A DNA stretch of 64,000 bases from Cylindrospermum sp. FACHB-282. Its GTDB lineage: Bacteria; Cyanobacteriota; Cyanobacteriia; Cyanobacteriales; Nostocaceae. The stretch covers positions 155,973 to 219,972 of the forward strand of contig NZ_JACJRJ010000002.1 of assembly GCF_014697195.1 (NCBI RefSeq), in the 5' to 3' direction. The translations under genes were made by a program, and so were the position numbers. Shown piece by piece: positions 53,245 through 62,670 of this stretch. The number at the start of each line of letters is the position of its first letter. Position 1 is the first letter of the stretch. Under the pieces are notes generated by a model that saw only the letters and a list, made by a program, of their open reading frames with translations, ran no database searches and was not told where the DNA came from.

Positions 53245-55416
53245 TCAACGTCCCTGTTTCACTGCCTGAACTGCTGCATCGGCGTTGACTAGTCCTTTAC
53301 CAAAGAAGAGTTGCTGACCTTTAACTGAGGGTTGTGTACGATATCCCTTGGCATCTTCCTCAGAAATAGTCAGCCCTTGGTAAGTGGCTGTAGATTTAAG
53401 GATACTGATCAGGCGATCGCGACTCAATACTCTTTTGGGATCTTCTCCCTTCATTAATGCCACCACTCCAGCCACCGCTGGGGAAGAAAAAGATGTCCCT
53501 TGTACCCACCAATACTTACCTTTAGAGTCAACCTCAGAAGACCAACGAGAGGTGGGGTTGGGTATCCCTTGCCAAAAGGCATTTAGCCAAGTACCACCTG
53601 TGGCGGGAATTCCCCCCAACAATCCTGGTGTATCTAGGTCGCCTCCTGGTGCAACTACATCTAATCCCTTGCCGTAATTACTGTAGGAAGCACGATTACC
53701 CAAAATATTAGTGGCCCCAACTGCAACTACTCCCGGATAAGCAGCAGGGAAAGCGACTTGATGACTGTTGGAGTTACCAGCAGCAGCGACAATTACTAGT
53801 TTAGGGTTGGCTTTGAGGACATCAGCGATCGCTTCTTCTTCTTCTGTAGAAGGTAGGGTACTACCCAAGCTGAGATTGATAATATCAGCGCCGCGATTAG
53901 CCGCATAGCCAATGGCTTCAATGTAGGCAGAAGGCTCAAAACTACCATTTAACCCAAACACCCGCACTGGTAAAATTTGAGCATTGGGAGCCACACCTGC
54001 TAATCCTTGTTCATTTTGTGGTTTAGCGGCAATAGTTCCACTCACATAAGTACCGTGAAATTCCCCACCTATTTGATCAGTGCGAAAAACATAACGTAAC
54101 ACCTCAGCAACTTCTTCTAGTGAATACTCTGGGTTTTCTAGCTTCACTTCCAGCGCTTCTTTGAGGTATCGCTCAACTAATCGAGCGTCAGTTAGTTGGA
54201 AGGTATCCTGAAATTTTGCACCGAGAACAGCCAGTTCTTCTGGACTGACGCGAGTATCAGCATCACCGATTTTGCAGGGGTCGCTGCTATCACCACCGGC
54301 AGAAAAATCCCAGCCGTGAACTTCTCCTGGGCATTTATCGGCAGCTTTGACTGTATATAAATTATCTGCCAAATCGGGATGATCCCACTGAATTAGGCTG
54401 TCTAGGACTGCCACAACTACACCGCGTCCCCCATTGCTACGTTTCCAGGCATCTGTAACCCGCATATCTGTGCGGGATATTACCGTTTTTGTTGCCACAT
54501 TTGGTTTTTGCAGGCAGGTTTGCAGTGATTCCCAGGCAGATGTTTCCTGTTGCAGACATTGTTTGAGAGGTAAGCTGTTCAGATGCCATGCTAATCCTAG
54601 TAAGTTGGTTTTTGGGGAAATGCCTTTGCTAGATTCGGGGGCGGTATTTTCTTTGGTCAGGGGGTAAAATTGCGCAGATTTTTTGAGCTTGGCAACTTGT
54701 TTGGCAGATGTTTTGAGCTTTTGGTCAGTAACAGATTGGATAAAGTTGGGTGATGCAGAAGTCACCCCCTTGACACCGTTGAGTTGGTTGGCAACATTGA
54801 GGACTTTTGTGCCAGCAGCAGTAGTGGATTTGACTAGATAGCGTGAGCGATTGAAGCGCAATGGACGGACAATCGCTAAATTATTTTGCTGTAAAATTGC
54901 TTGCCTCTGACTCTCCGTGAGTTTGGCATCAAAGCTGATAATAATTTCGTTGGGGACAATAATAATTTCTTGGCTTTGACTGCGAGTCAGCACCGGTAGG
55001 ATTGTTTGCACATAGGCTTGCTGTTGGATACGCTGCTGCACAACTTTCTCCGTTCCCGTTGGCAGACTGACCACAGCATAATTTTCGCCCAAAGGACTGA
55101 CCTTTGGTGGAGTAGTTGTGCGAACGCTGCCCTGGATGTCTTGCTGGAGTTGGAGGTACAGGGGGGGACTACCACCAAGACGACGTGTTCCAGCTACTTT
55201 TTTAAAAGCAACTGCGATCGCATCCTCTCGCTGATTTAGAGCTATGCGTTGTCCTTTATATATGTAAAATAAATCACCACTCTCTTGAGTTTGTGCCACT
55301 GCCCTTACCTGTGGTGAAATGGAAAACATACCCAACCCAGACCAAACACAACCAGTTAGTAAAATGCCAGATGCGATGCCTTTCATAGCCCGATTTCCAC
55401 TATTTTTGTCATTCAC
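53245..55416 (-). CDS. Exported S8 family serine peptidase (subtilase)
   Basis: 723 residues. The N-terminus carries a signal sequence: KGIASGILLTGCVWSGLGMF, with either a lipobox-like LLTG|C or cleavage after RAVAQ. Residues about 60-300 look like a propeptide/inhibitor region. The catalytic triad lies in VVVAVLDSLIQWDHPDL (Asp), GGEFHGTYVSGTIA (His) and GTSFSSPAVAGVVAL (Ser). An insert of about 90 residues lies between the Asp and His segments, with KIGDADTRVSPEELAV. The oxyanion Asn is in VAAAGNSNSH. A periplasmic or surface protease maturing itself; targets unknown. Confidence 0.9.
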   Translation of the reverse strand: MNDKNSGNRAMKGIASGILLTGCVWSGLGMFSISPQVRAVAQTQESGDLFYIYKGQRIALNQREDAIAVAFKKVAGTRRLGGSPPLYLQLQQDIQGSVRTTTPPKVSPLGENYAVVSLPTGTEKVVQQRIQQQAYVQTILPVLTRSQSQEIIIVPNEIIISFDAKLTESQRQAILQQNNLAIVRPLRFNRSRYLVKSTTAAGTKVLNVANQLNGVKGVTSASPNFIQSVTDQKLKTSAKQVAKLKKSAQFYPLTKENTAPESSKGISPKTNLLGLAWHLNSLPLKQCLQQETSAWESLQTCLQKPNVATKTVISRTDMRVTDAWKRSNGGRGVVVAVLDSLIQWDHPDLADNLYTVKAADKCPGEVHGWDFSAGGDSSDPCKIGDADTRVSPEELAVLGAKFQDTFQLTDARLVERYLKEALEVKLENPEYSLEEVAEVLRYVFRTDQIGGEFHGTYVSGTIAAKPQNEQGLAGVAPNAQILPVRVFGLNGSFEPSAYIEAIGYAANRGADIINLSLGSTLPSTEEEEAIADVLKANPKLVIVAAAGNSNSHQVAFPAAYPGVVAVGATNILGNRASYSNYGKGLDVVAPGGDLDTPGLLGGIPATGGTWLNAFWQGIPNPTSRWSSEVDSKGKYWWVQGTSFSSPAVAGVVALMKGEDPKRVLSRDRLISILKSTATYQGLTISEEDAKGYRTQPSVKGQQLFFGKGLVNADAAVQAVKQGR

Positions 55417-55534
55417 TGAACATTACTCACATTCCCCAATTAGGGTAAAAGCTGCCCAATATTGAAGATTTGAATATTTTTTATTAGTATCCCACGACCC
55501 AAGGCAGCAGGTTTATCTGGGTTTTCACTGAGTT

Positions 55535-58375
55535 TTATTCTGCTTCACCGATGAGGGTAAATGCAGCCCAGTCAATCGGATTAGAATATTTTTGTTTTGT
55601 AGTCAGCATGGCTTGTCTTAGGGCTACAGCTTTATCAGGATTTTTCTGGAGGTTCTGATAAAACTCGGTCATGAGAAAGGCTGTAGAGTTATCTGGTACA
55701 GACCATAGCGATACAATGACGCTAGGAACTCCGGCAGTAATCAAAGAACGGGATAAGCCGATGACACCATCACCTGTAATATTGCCAACCCCAGTATTAC
55801 AAGCACTCAGGACAACGAGTTCGGCGTTAAGTTTCATGTCAAGAATTTCGCCGGCTGTCAAAAAACCGTCATCTTGACCACCAGCAGCAAAAACCATAGC
55901 TCCCGGTACACCCAATCCTTTAAAATCATCAAGTAAGCCGTGGGTAGCAAAATGAATTATCCTGGCTTTAGTCATCTTTTGCACAATCGAAGTCTCAGTT
56001 GCTTTGCTACCTGTAATTGCTTTAGTTTTAAACAAATTTGCAATCTTAATAGCTTCTATTTCTGCACCAGGGAGAGCTAGTAACTGCTCGTTTGCAATGG
56101 GAACTTTCGGCATTGTAGGATTGCCAACTACTAAAATTTCTTCACTCCCTACTCCCCGTTTTCCACTCCTTAGTTTTGAAAAGCGGGTTAAGTCTAAAAC
56201 TTGAATTGCAGGGGCTGTGAGAATAGTATGTTTCTCAATCAAGTATTTGCCTTGTTCATCTTGCAGTGCAGGGAAAGGCACAAGAAACAGCGAGTCTTGG
56301 GGAATAAAGATGACACGGGCATTAGGATTGGTGGGAAGATGGGAAGCGATGGGTTTTATCAAGATTTCATGGAGTTTTTGTAGCTGTTGTGTTTGCTGAC
56401 CTCCACCTGTAGGCTCAACGTTGATACCCCGACCTCTTGCACCCATAGATTGACGGCTGTTGTTTACTAACTCTTTGAGGGAAGTATCTAGGCTTTTTTG
56501 CGGGTCAACTTGCTCAAAGAAAATTTCACCTGTAGGTTTGGCTACCCATATGTAGAGTGCATTATTCCATGTTGTGGAATATTGAATGAGAGTAGCATTG
56601 TGAATTTTGGCAATTTCTTTAATTTGCTGAATTGTCAAAGGTTTAATATTAAATTGAGCGTTTGGTTTTTCTAATCGTTTAGAGGCTAACAACTCAACAA
56701 ATGCTCTAGCTCTAGCGCGGTCGGCTACTTCTAAAGCAGCTTCAATTTTATCTTGGGCAATTAAGCTGTGTATGAGAAACCGGTAAGTTTCTGCCTGGTT
56801 TTCAAAGATAGATATTTTTTGATCATCAGTTAATCCTGGTCGCAGAGATTCCCAAATTTCTACAGCAGCAAATAGGGTTTTTTCAGCATTATAATATTGA
56901 CCAAGACGATTATAAATTGCTCCAATGTTGTTAAGAGTTATCCCTTCACCCAGCTTGTCGCTAATTTGTTTGGCAATGGCATTTGATTGTTGAAATAACT
57001 CTAAGGCTTCGGGATACTTTCCCAAGTTGCGGTAAACTTCTCCAATATTATTAATAGTTGTTCCTTCCCTTTGCTTGTCACCAATTTGTTTGTGAATGAC
57101 TAATGCTTGTTGAAATAACTCTAAGGCTTGGGGATACTGTCTTAAGTTGCGGTAAACTTCTCCAATATTATTAATAGTTGTTCCTTCCCCTTGCTTGTCA
57201 CCAATTTCTTTGTGAATGACTAATGCTTGTTGAAAAAATTTCAAGGCTTGGGGATATTTTTCCAAGTTGCGGTGAACCTCCCCAATATTATTGACAGTTT
57301 TGCCTTCTCCAAACTTGTCGCCAATTTGTTTGCGAATTACTAAAGCTTGTTCTAAAAATTTCAAAGCTTGGGGATACTGTCTTAAGTTGCGGTAAACTGA
57401 GCCAATATTGTTGAGAATTACCCCTTCTCCAGCCTTGTCACCAATTTCTTTGGCAATGACTAAAGCTTGCCCAAAGAATTCTAACCCTTTGGCATATTGC
57501 CCTAGATTATCGTAGGTCAATCCGATATTGTTGAAAACTGTTACTTGTTCAGCTTTGTTTCCAATTTCTTTGTCAATGGCTAAGGCTTGCCCAAAGAACT
57601 CCAGCGCTTTGGTATACTCCCCTCGTTGGTTGTAAACTGAGCCAATATTGTTGAGATTAATGCCTTGCTGTGCTTTGTTTCCGACTTCTTGGTGAATAGC
57701 TAAAGCTTGCTCAAATAAGTCTAAGGCTTTGGTATACTCTCCTCGTTGGTTGTAAACTGAGCCAATATTGTTGAGAATTCCCCCTTGCTGCCCTTTGTCA
57801 CCGCTTTTTTTGTAAATGGCTAAGGCTTGTTCAAAGAAATCTAGCGCTTGGGTATAATCTCCCATGCGGTTGTGAACTGAGCCAATATTTTCAAGAATTC
57901 CCCCTTGCTGCCCTTTGTTATCGATTTCTTTGTGAATAGCTAAGGCTTGCTGGTAGAACGCCAAAGCTTTGGGATATTCTCCTAATTTGTTGTAAACTAA
58001 CCCAATATTGTTAAGAGTTCCCCCTTCGCTGGCTTTGTCGTCAATTTGTTTGTAAATGGCTAAAGCTTGCTGAAGAAACTCCAAGGCTTTGGCATATTCT
58101 CCTAAGCTGCGATAAACTCCACCGATTTCATTAAGAATTACTCCTTCGCCTCGGCGTTCGCGGATTTGTCTGACAATTACTAAACCTTGCTCAAAGGTTT
58201 TTAAAGCTTCTTGAAACTGGCCTTGATTAAACTGCTGAATACCTAATTGGTAAAGCCGCAAAGCCTGATTTTTTTGCTGTTGATAAGTTTGCGCCTGGGC
58301 TGTTAGGGGAGAGAGGGATATCAGAGGCAAGGGAGATAAGGTCAAAAGTGTGAAGTATTTCAGGCAGTTGTGCAT
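55535..58375 (-). CDS. Exported TPR-CHAT protein
   Basis: 946 residues. Signal peptide at the start (CLKYFTLLTLSPLPLISLSP, cut after TAQAQ). About 12 TPR units of 40 residues (consensus GDYTKALEFFQQALAIHKEIGDKxxEGxTLNNIGxVY) cover residues 35-530. The CHAT domain is at about 640-946, with His812 in IIHFATHGLLDD and Cys859 in VVLSACNTGVGN. Both catalytic residues are intact, so a caspase-like peptidase outside the cytoplasm is possible. ATG 58375. The S8 protease lies 119 bases downstream on the same strand, so two proteases may be expressed together. Such TPR-CHAT proteins are numerous in filamentous cyanobacteria; substrates are unknown. Confidence 0.88.
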   Translation of the reverse strand: MHNCLKYFTLLTLSPLPLISLSPLTAQAQTYQQQKNQALRLYQLGIQQFNQGQFQEALKTFEQGLVIVRQIRERRGEGVILNEIGGVYRSLGEYAKALEFLQQALAIYKQIDDKASEGGTLNNIGLVYNKLGEYPKALAFYQQALAIHKEIDNKGQQGGILENIGSVHNRMGDYTQALDFFEQALAIYKKSGDKGQQGGILNNIGSVYNQRGEYTKALDLFEQALAIHQEVGNKAQQGINLNNIGSVYNQRGEYTKALEFFGQALAIDKEIGNKAEQVTVFNNIGLTYDNLGQYAKGLEFFGQALVIAKEIGDKAGEGVILNNIGSVYRNLRQYPQALKFLEQALVIRKQIGDKFGEGKTVNNIGEVHRNLEKYPQALKFFQQALVIHKEIGDKQGEGTTINNIGEVYRNLRQYPQALELFQQALVIHKQIGDKQREGTTINNIGEVYRNLGKYPEALELFQQSNAIAKQISDKLGEGITLNNIGAIYNRLGQYYNAEKTLFAAVEIWESLRPGLTDDQKISIFENQAETYRFLIHSLIAQDKIEAALEVADRARARAFVELLASKRLEKPNAQFNIKPLTIQQIKEIAKIHNATLIQYSTTWNNALYIWVAKPTGEIFFEQVDPQKSLDTSLKELVNNSRQSMGARGRGINVEPTGGGQQTQQLQKLHEILIKPIASHLPTNPNARVIFIPQDSLFLVPFPALQDEQGKYLIEKHTILTAPAIQVLDLTRFSKLRSGKRGVGSEEILVVGNPTMPKVPIANEQLLALPGAEIEAIKIANLFKTKAITGSKATETSIVQKMTKARIIHFATHGLLDDFKGLGVPGAMVFAAGGQDDGFLTAGEILDMKLNAELVVLSACNTGVGNITGDGVIGLSRSLITAGVPSVIVSLWSVPDNSTAFLMTEFYQNLQKNPDKAVALRQAMLTTKQKYSNPIDWAAFTLIGEAE

Positions 58376-58548
58376 TGCAATTCTTCTTGCAGTAGTTTGA
58401 TTGCTTGCTTACAGTTATATCCGCTCTGAAAAACTTTCCCAAAACTAGTAGTCTGTCAAATAAATTTTGACGGATAAAGAAACCTATCCCTTCGGGAGCG
58501 GTCGGTATTACCGCAAAGGACGCCAGGTTTAAGCCCCATGATTAGCCA

Positions 58549-58881
58549 CTACCACCAAATACGATTACCGTGTTCATCCACTCGTGCTTGGCGAATGATA
58601 TCAGATATTTCTTCAGCATCTTTTACATGGTGGAGTGCTTTTTTTGTACCATCAGGATATTCCACCACAAAGTAAGTCGGGACTTTAATCCAGTCACCTG
58701 TAATGTCGGGGACGTCTACAGCAACCTGCTTGGCTTTTTCTTGAATTGATTGTGGTTTTTCGGAAATTCTATCTCCCGGATTTGCTGTTAAATCTCTTTC
58801 TTTGACTGTTGGTTCTTCACGAGAATGGGGGTCTTCACTGACTGGCTGGTGAATTTCCTCGTCTAGATAATCGTTAGTCAT
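58549..58881 (-). CDS. Hypothetical protein, conserved in style but no known domain
   Basis: 110 residues from ATG 58881 (MTNDYLDEEIHQPV). The N-terminal 55 residues are acidic and disordered; the C-terminal half looks like a small beta-alpha domain (GDWIKVPTYFVVEYPDGTKK, HHVKDAEEISDIIRQARVDE, HGNRIWW). No signal peptide or membrane segment. No family recognised. It lies alone between the CHAT gene (174 bases upstream in map order) and the metal-binding protein gene. Confidence 0.6.
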   Translation of the reverse strand: MTNDYLDEEIHQPVSEDPHSREEPTVKERDLTANPGDRISEKPQSIQEKAKQVAVDVPDITGDWIKVPTYFVVEYPDGTKKALHHVKDAEEISDIIRQARVDEHGNRIWW

Positions 58882-59011
58882 AGGTGTGTCGCAAATGAAC
58901 AACTGTGTTTTCGCTAAACATAAATTTTAGAAAATTATCAGCGTGAACAGTTCTTTCTCCAGAGAGAGCTTGAGGGAGATTTTGAGGTATTAAATAATAG
59001 TTACATCAGAG

Positions 59012-60034
59012 TTAATCAACCTTGCTGATGCTGTTAGATTTATTTGTTTGGAATGGTGTATATTTTCCGCCCAATGCTTCTACAATGCTGCGGGTATTTG
59101 CCTGCATCATTGTGATGTAAGTATCTCCGTCGCTGCCTTTTGCACCAATAGAATCAGAGTAAAGTTGGTGCGGGGCTAATGTCACGCCTGCTTCTTGGGC
59201 AACGGTTTTAATTAATGCTGGATTAATTGTTGTTTCGGCAAAAATTGCGGGTACGCCTATCTTTTTAACTGACTCTACTAATCGCTGTACTGTTTGGGCG
59301 CTGGGTTGTTCTTCGGTGCTGATGCCAATTAAAGTCCCGGCGATCGCTATTCCATAAGCTTGCCCATAATATTGAAATGCATCGTGGGTGGTGATGAGTT
59401 TGCGTTTTTCTGGGGGAATGGTTTGAATTTGTTGACTAATCCAAATATTTAACTGCTGTAATTCCTGAGTAAGTTCTGAGGCCTTCTGAGTGAATTTTTC
59501 TCTATCTGCTGGTGATAACTCAATCAAAGCATCTCGAATTGCCTCTACCATGGCGATCGCATTTTTTCCATCCCCCCAAATGTGGGGATCTGGCACGATT
59601 TGCCCTTTGCCTTTGTCCAACTGCAAAGGTTTGACAACTTCCCCCACCGCTAACTTCCGTGCCTTCCCCCCAGTGGCATTCATTAACTTAATCAGTCCTG
59701 GTTCTAGGTTGTAGCCGTTATACAAAATCAAGTCGGCTTTTTCTAAAACCCGGCTATCTGCTGGTACTGGTTCGTAAACATGAGGATCAGTACCGGGTTT
59801 GAGAATTCCGCTGAGGTGAATCTCGTCGCCGGCAATCTCTTGTGTCAAGTCAGCAATAATGGTACTCGTTGCTACGACTTGGGGCTTACCCTCTCCTTTG
59901 GCCGAGTCGGGGTTAGGGTTCACTTTGGTACAACTCAATAAAGCCAAAGGTAAAAGCATCCCTAGGCAAAGCCTCGAAACCATTGTTTTCTGCTTCCCGG
60001 CTGCCTGACTCTCTATCTTAAGTATTAGTTTCAT
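59012..60034 (-). CDS. mntC: Manganese/zinc ABC transporter substrate-binding lipoprotein
   Basis: 340 residues in the track frame; the ATG giving MVSRLCLGMLLPLALLSC is probably the start of the signal peptide, with lipobox ALLS|C. Cluster A-I metal-binding protein. The metal ligands are visible: His in GTDPHVYEP, His in PDPHIWGD, Glu in IFAETTINP and Asp in LYSDSIG, the His-His-Glu-Asp set of manganese-type proteins. A zinc-type His-rich loop is absent, which favours Mn. The helix linking the lobes is present. Divergent from the ATPase/permease operon, a split arrangement for mnt genes. Start coordinate uncertain by about 20 codons. Confidence 0.88.
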   Translation of the reverse strand: MKLILKIESQAAGKQKTMVSRLCLGMLLPLALLSCTKVNPNPDSAKGEGKPQVVATSTIIADLTQEIAGDEIHLSGILKPGTDPHVYEPVPADSRVLEKADLILYNGYNLEPGLIKLMNATGGKARKLAVGEVVKPLQLDKGKGQIVPDPHIWGDGKNAIAMVEAIRDALIELSPADREKFTQKASELTQELQQLNIWISQQIQTIPPEKRKLITTHDAFQYYGQAYGIAIAGTLIGISTEEQPSAQTVQRLVESVKKIGVPAIFAETTINPALIKTVAQEAGVTLAPHQLYSDSIGAKGSDGDTYITMMQANTRSIVEALGGKYTPFQTNKSNSISKVD

Positions 60035-60123
60035 TTATGTTAGATATTACTTCTAATTATGATTTTTTTCATATTTCTCTCATTTTTATAGTAAGCTCAA
60101 GAAATGGATAATTAAACAAAGTT

Positions 60124-60951
60124 ATGCAAAAAGTCTTTTTTTACCAGAAATTTAGCCAATCTCAGCGACAGTTCCGAGAGATGCCTGCACAAGCTATAAA
60201 AACCATTGAGATGAATTCCTCAGCACCAATTAACATCGCTCATTTAGCAGTACACTACCGTACACAAGAAGCCTTGAGGGATGTTAACTGTATTGTTAAA
60301 CCGGGGCGGCTGACGGGGATTTTTGGGCCCAATGGTGCTGGTAAAAGTACGCTGATGAAAGGCATATTGGGGTTAGTTCCCCTGAGTGGTGGTACAGCGT
60401 TATACCAAAGTAAGCCTTTGATGCAGCAACTAGAGAAAGTTGCCTATGTGCCACAACGTAGTCAAATAGACTGGACTTATCCCGCTACAGTCTGGGATGT
60501 GGTGATGATGGGACGGGTAAAAAAAACGGGCTGGTTACGTAGTTTCTCAGCAGTTAGCCGCCAAGTAGCAAAAGCTGCCATAGAACGGGTGGGTATGAGT
60601 GCTTATGGCGATCGCCCGATTGGTGAACTTTCTGGAGGACAACAACAAAGGGTATTTTTAGCCCGTGCTTTAGCCCAGCAAGCAGACATTTTCTGCTTTG
60701 ATGAACCATTGGTAGGTATCGATCAGAAAACCCAGTCAGTAATTTTTGAAGTCTTCCACGAACTCACCGCTGCTGACAAAATCGTCCTAGTAGTCAATCA
60801 CGATTTAGGCGAATCAATCACCCACTTTGATGATTTAATCTTACTAAACCGTGAATTAATCGCCACAGGCTCACGGCAACAAGTACTCACAGAAGAAAAT
60901 CTCAATCTTGCTTATAGCGGTAAAGTAATGTACTTTTCTGATGCTGCCTAA
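60124..60951 (+). CDS. mntA: Manganese/zinc ABC transporter ATP-binding protein
   Basis: 275 residues as in the track. Walker A GPNGAGKST, Q-loop PQRSQIDW, signature LSGGQQQRV, Walker B ADIFCFDEP and the switch His in VVNHDLGE. The ATPase of the metal importer whose binding protein is encoded divergently. The first ~30 residues lack family similarity; ATG 60211 (MNSSAPINIAHLAVHYR) is a likely alternative start, which would also widen the control region between the divergent genes. The permease gene follows after 62 bases. Confidence 0.9.
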   Translation: MQKVFFYQKFSQSQRQFREMPAQAIKTIEMNSSAPINIAHLAVHYRTQEALRDVNCIVKPGRLTGIFGPNGAGKSTLMKGILGLVPLSGGTALYQSKPLMQQLEKVAYVPQRSQIDWTYPATVWDVVMMGRVKKTGWLRSFSAVSRQVAKAAIERVGMSAYGDRPIGELSGGQQQRVFLARALAQQADIFCFDEPLVGIDQKTQSVIFEVFHELTAADKIVLVVNHDLGESITHFDDLILLNRELIATGSRQQVLTEENLNLAYSGKVMYFSDAA

Positions 60952-61013
60952 AGGATGGAGAAACCCTCAAGGATCGGTTTTCCCTGCCCCTACATTTTAT
61001 CAATCAAGAAACT

Positions 61014-61859
61014 ATGCTCCAAGCATTAATTGAGCCGTTGCAATATGGCTTTATGCAGCGTTCACTCATGATTGCCATTTTAGTTGGTTTGTTGTGTGCA
61101 GTCGTTGGTAGTTACTTGATGGTACAACGACTAGCATTGCTGGGTGATGCTATTAGCCACTCAGTTTTGCCCGGTTTAGCGATCGCCTTTATGGTGGGAA
61201 GCAATATATATCTGGGGGCGTTTATTGCCGGTGTCTTGAGTACAATGGTGATCTCTGTAATTAGGACGCGATCGCCTATTAAAGAAGATGCCGCAATGGG
61301 TATAGTCTTCTCAGCATTTTTTGCTCTGGGAATTACTCTAATTACCCTCATTCAAAAAGATAACAAAATCGACCTAAACCACTTTCTTTTCGGCAACATT
61401 CTCGGCGTCACTGGTGACGAAGTGCGAGATACGGCGATCATAGCCGCTATAGTTTTAATAGTCGTTGTTTTAATCTACAAAGAACTTTTATTTTACACCT
61501 TTGACCCTTTAGGTGCTCAAGCCGCAGGCTTGCCAGTTAATCGGCTAAATTTTGGCTTAATGTTGCTGATTGCTTTAACAATTGTAGCCAGCATGAAGGC
61601 TGTAGGCGTCATCCTCGTATTATCACTTTTGATTACGCCGGGAGCCACTGCCTATTTATTAGTTAAACGCTTACACCAAGTCATGATTTTCGGGGCAGTG
61701 ATTGGCGTATTTTCCAGTATCAGCGGTATGTATCTCAGCTATTTTTATAATTTGCCCTCTGGCCCGGCAATTGTGTTAGTCGTATCCGGGTTATTTTTGT
61801 TGGCATTACTATTTAGTCCGAGACACGGGATTTTGATACCAAATGTCAAACAGAAATAG
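61014..61859 (+). CDS. mntB: Manganese/zinc ABC transporter permease
   Basis: 281 residues with about eight membrane helices, the ABC-3 family. Typical motifs are LALLGDAISHSVLPGLAIAF and ASMKAVGVILVLSLLITPGATAYLL, and GLFLLALLFSPRHGI near the end. The second gene of the operon with the ATPase. Metal choice (Mn or Zn) follows from the binding protein, for which Mn is favoured. No regulator of the Fur/MntR type is adjacent; in cyanobacteria ManS/ManR two-component control is common. Confidence 0.92.
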   Translation: MLQALIEPLQYGFMQRSLMIAILVGLLCAVVGSYLMVQRLALLGDAISHSVLPGLAIAFMVGSNIYLGAFIAGVLSTMVISVIRTRSPIKEDAAMGIVFSAFFALGITLITLIQKDNKIDLNHFLFGNILGVTGDEVRDTAIIAAIVLIVVVLIYKELLFYTFDPLGAQAAGLPVNRLNFGLMLLIALTIVASMKAVGVILVLSLLITPGATAYLLVKRLHQVMIFGAVIGVFSSISGMYLSYFYNLPSGPAIVLVVSGLFLLALLFSPRHGILIPNVKQK

Positions 61860-61970
61860 TTTTGGGGTTTGGTGAAGCAAGGCGATGACTGGACTGTGAT
61901 TTATCTCCCTTTGAGAGAGGATTTAGCAAGGCGAGTATTTAAAGACAAGTTAAGATTAATTTTCACAAAT

Positions 61971-62255
61971 TTAATTGCCGCTGATTAACAAACGGCAGAC
62001 AAAGATAACTATTTTATACCAAATCCAACGAATTGGTTTAAGCAGGAAATAAAAAATAATCGCCTGTACTTTCTCTTGACTAGGTTGATGACAGAAATGT
62101 AAAACCATCAACAATGGTAGAAATAGTGCATAAACAAAAAAAGTAGGAATTACTGAAACATTCTTGGCAATCGTCCGCGCCTGGATTTCAGCAGGAGGAA
62201 GGTTTACAATGTCTATATCATCAAGGCCTTTCATGTAAAAAGCTTCTAATATCAT
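61971..62255 (-). CDS. Small membrane protein, unknown function
   Basis: 94 residues. Hydrophobic segments VIPTFFVYALFLPLLMVLHF and IIFYFLLKPIRWIWYKIVIFV suggest two membrane helices, with an acidic N-terminus (KGLDDIDIVNLPPAEIQAR). The start is ATG 62255 or ATG 62234. No family recognised; a weak case because of size, but the frame is clean and the spacing plausible. Confidence 0.5.
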   Translation of the reverse strand: MILEAFYMKGLDDIDIVNLPPAEIQARTIAKNVSVIPTFFVYALFLPLLMVLHFCHQPSQEKVQAIIFYFLLKPIRWIWYKIVIFVCRLLISGN

Positions 62256-62477
62256 ACCGTCTATCTCGGCAATACAGCATTAGTATCTACGTTATAAAAC
62301 ACACATTATCATGATTTATGGTTTATAAGTGTTTAAGGTTTTACAAATTATTTATGATTTGTTTAAGTAGAAAAGCGTCATTAATTAAAAATAACTTTGT
62401 AAAGAAATCTGAACTAGTACAGATCGGACAAAATAAACCACTCATTCCAAATCTCTAAAAATCTCACACTATATCCA

Positions 62478-62512
62478 TTTTGAATTTTGAATTTTGAATT
62501 TTGAATTTTGAA
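62478..62512. repeat. Tandem heptad repeat (TTTTGAA x5)
   Basis: Five perfect TTTTGAA units. The same heptad appears as one or two units at 6176-6197, 24255-24316 and 46174-46191. These are short tandemly repeated repetitive sequences typical of heterocystous cyanobacteria. The spacer 62256-62670 holds nothing else I can support. Confidence 0.85.
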
Positions 62513-62670
62513 TTCCGCCTTGCGGTGTGAATATCTGAAATTAATTGTCTATTCTAGAAGTTAGAGCATCTCGCACCGAGACTATTGTGTTAGAGCCATT
62601 GCCGTATAAAAATAGACACACAATATTCAGGATAGAGACTGCTGGAAATATTTAGTTTTAGGACAATGCA

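Noticed and set aside
62478-62512. TTTTGAA heptads as a regulatory array
   Set aside because: The same heptads are scattered in unrelated spacers; typical short tandem repeats of this group of organisms.
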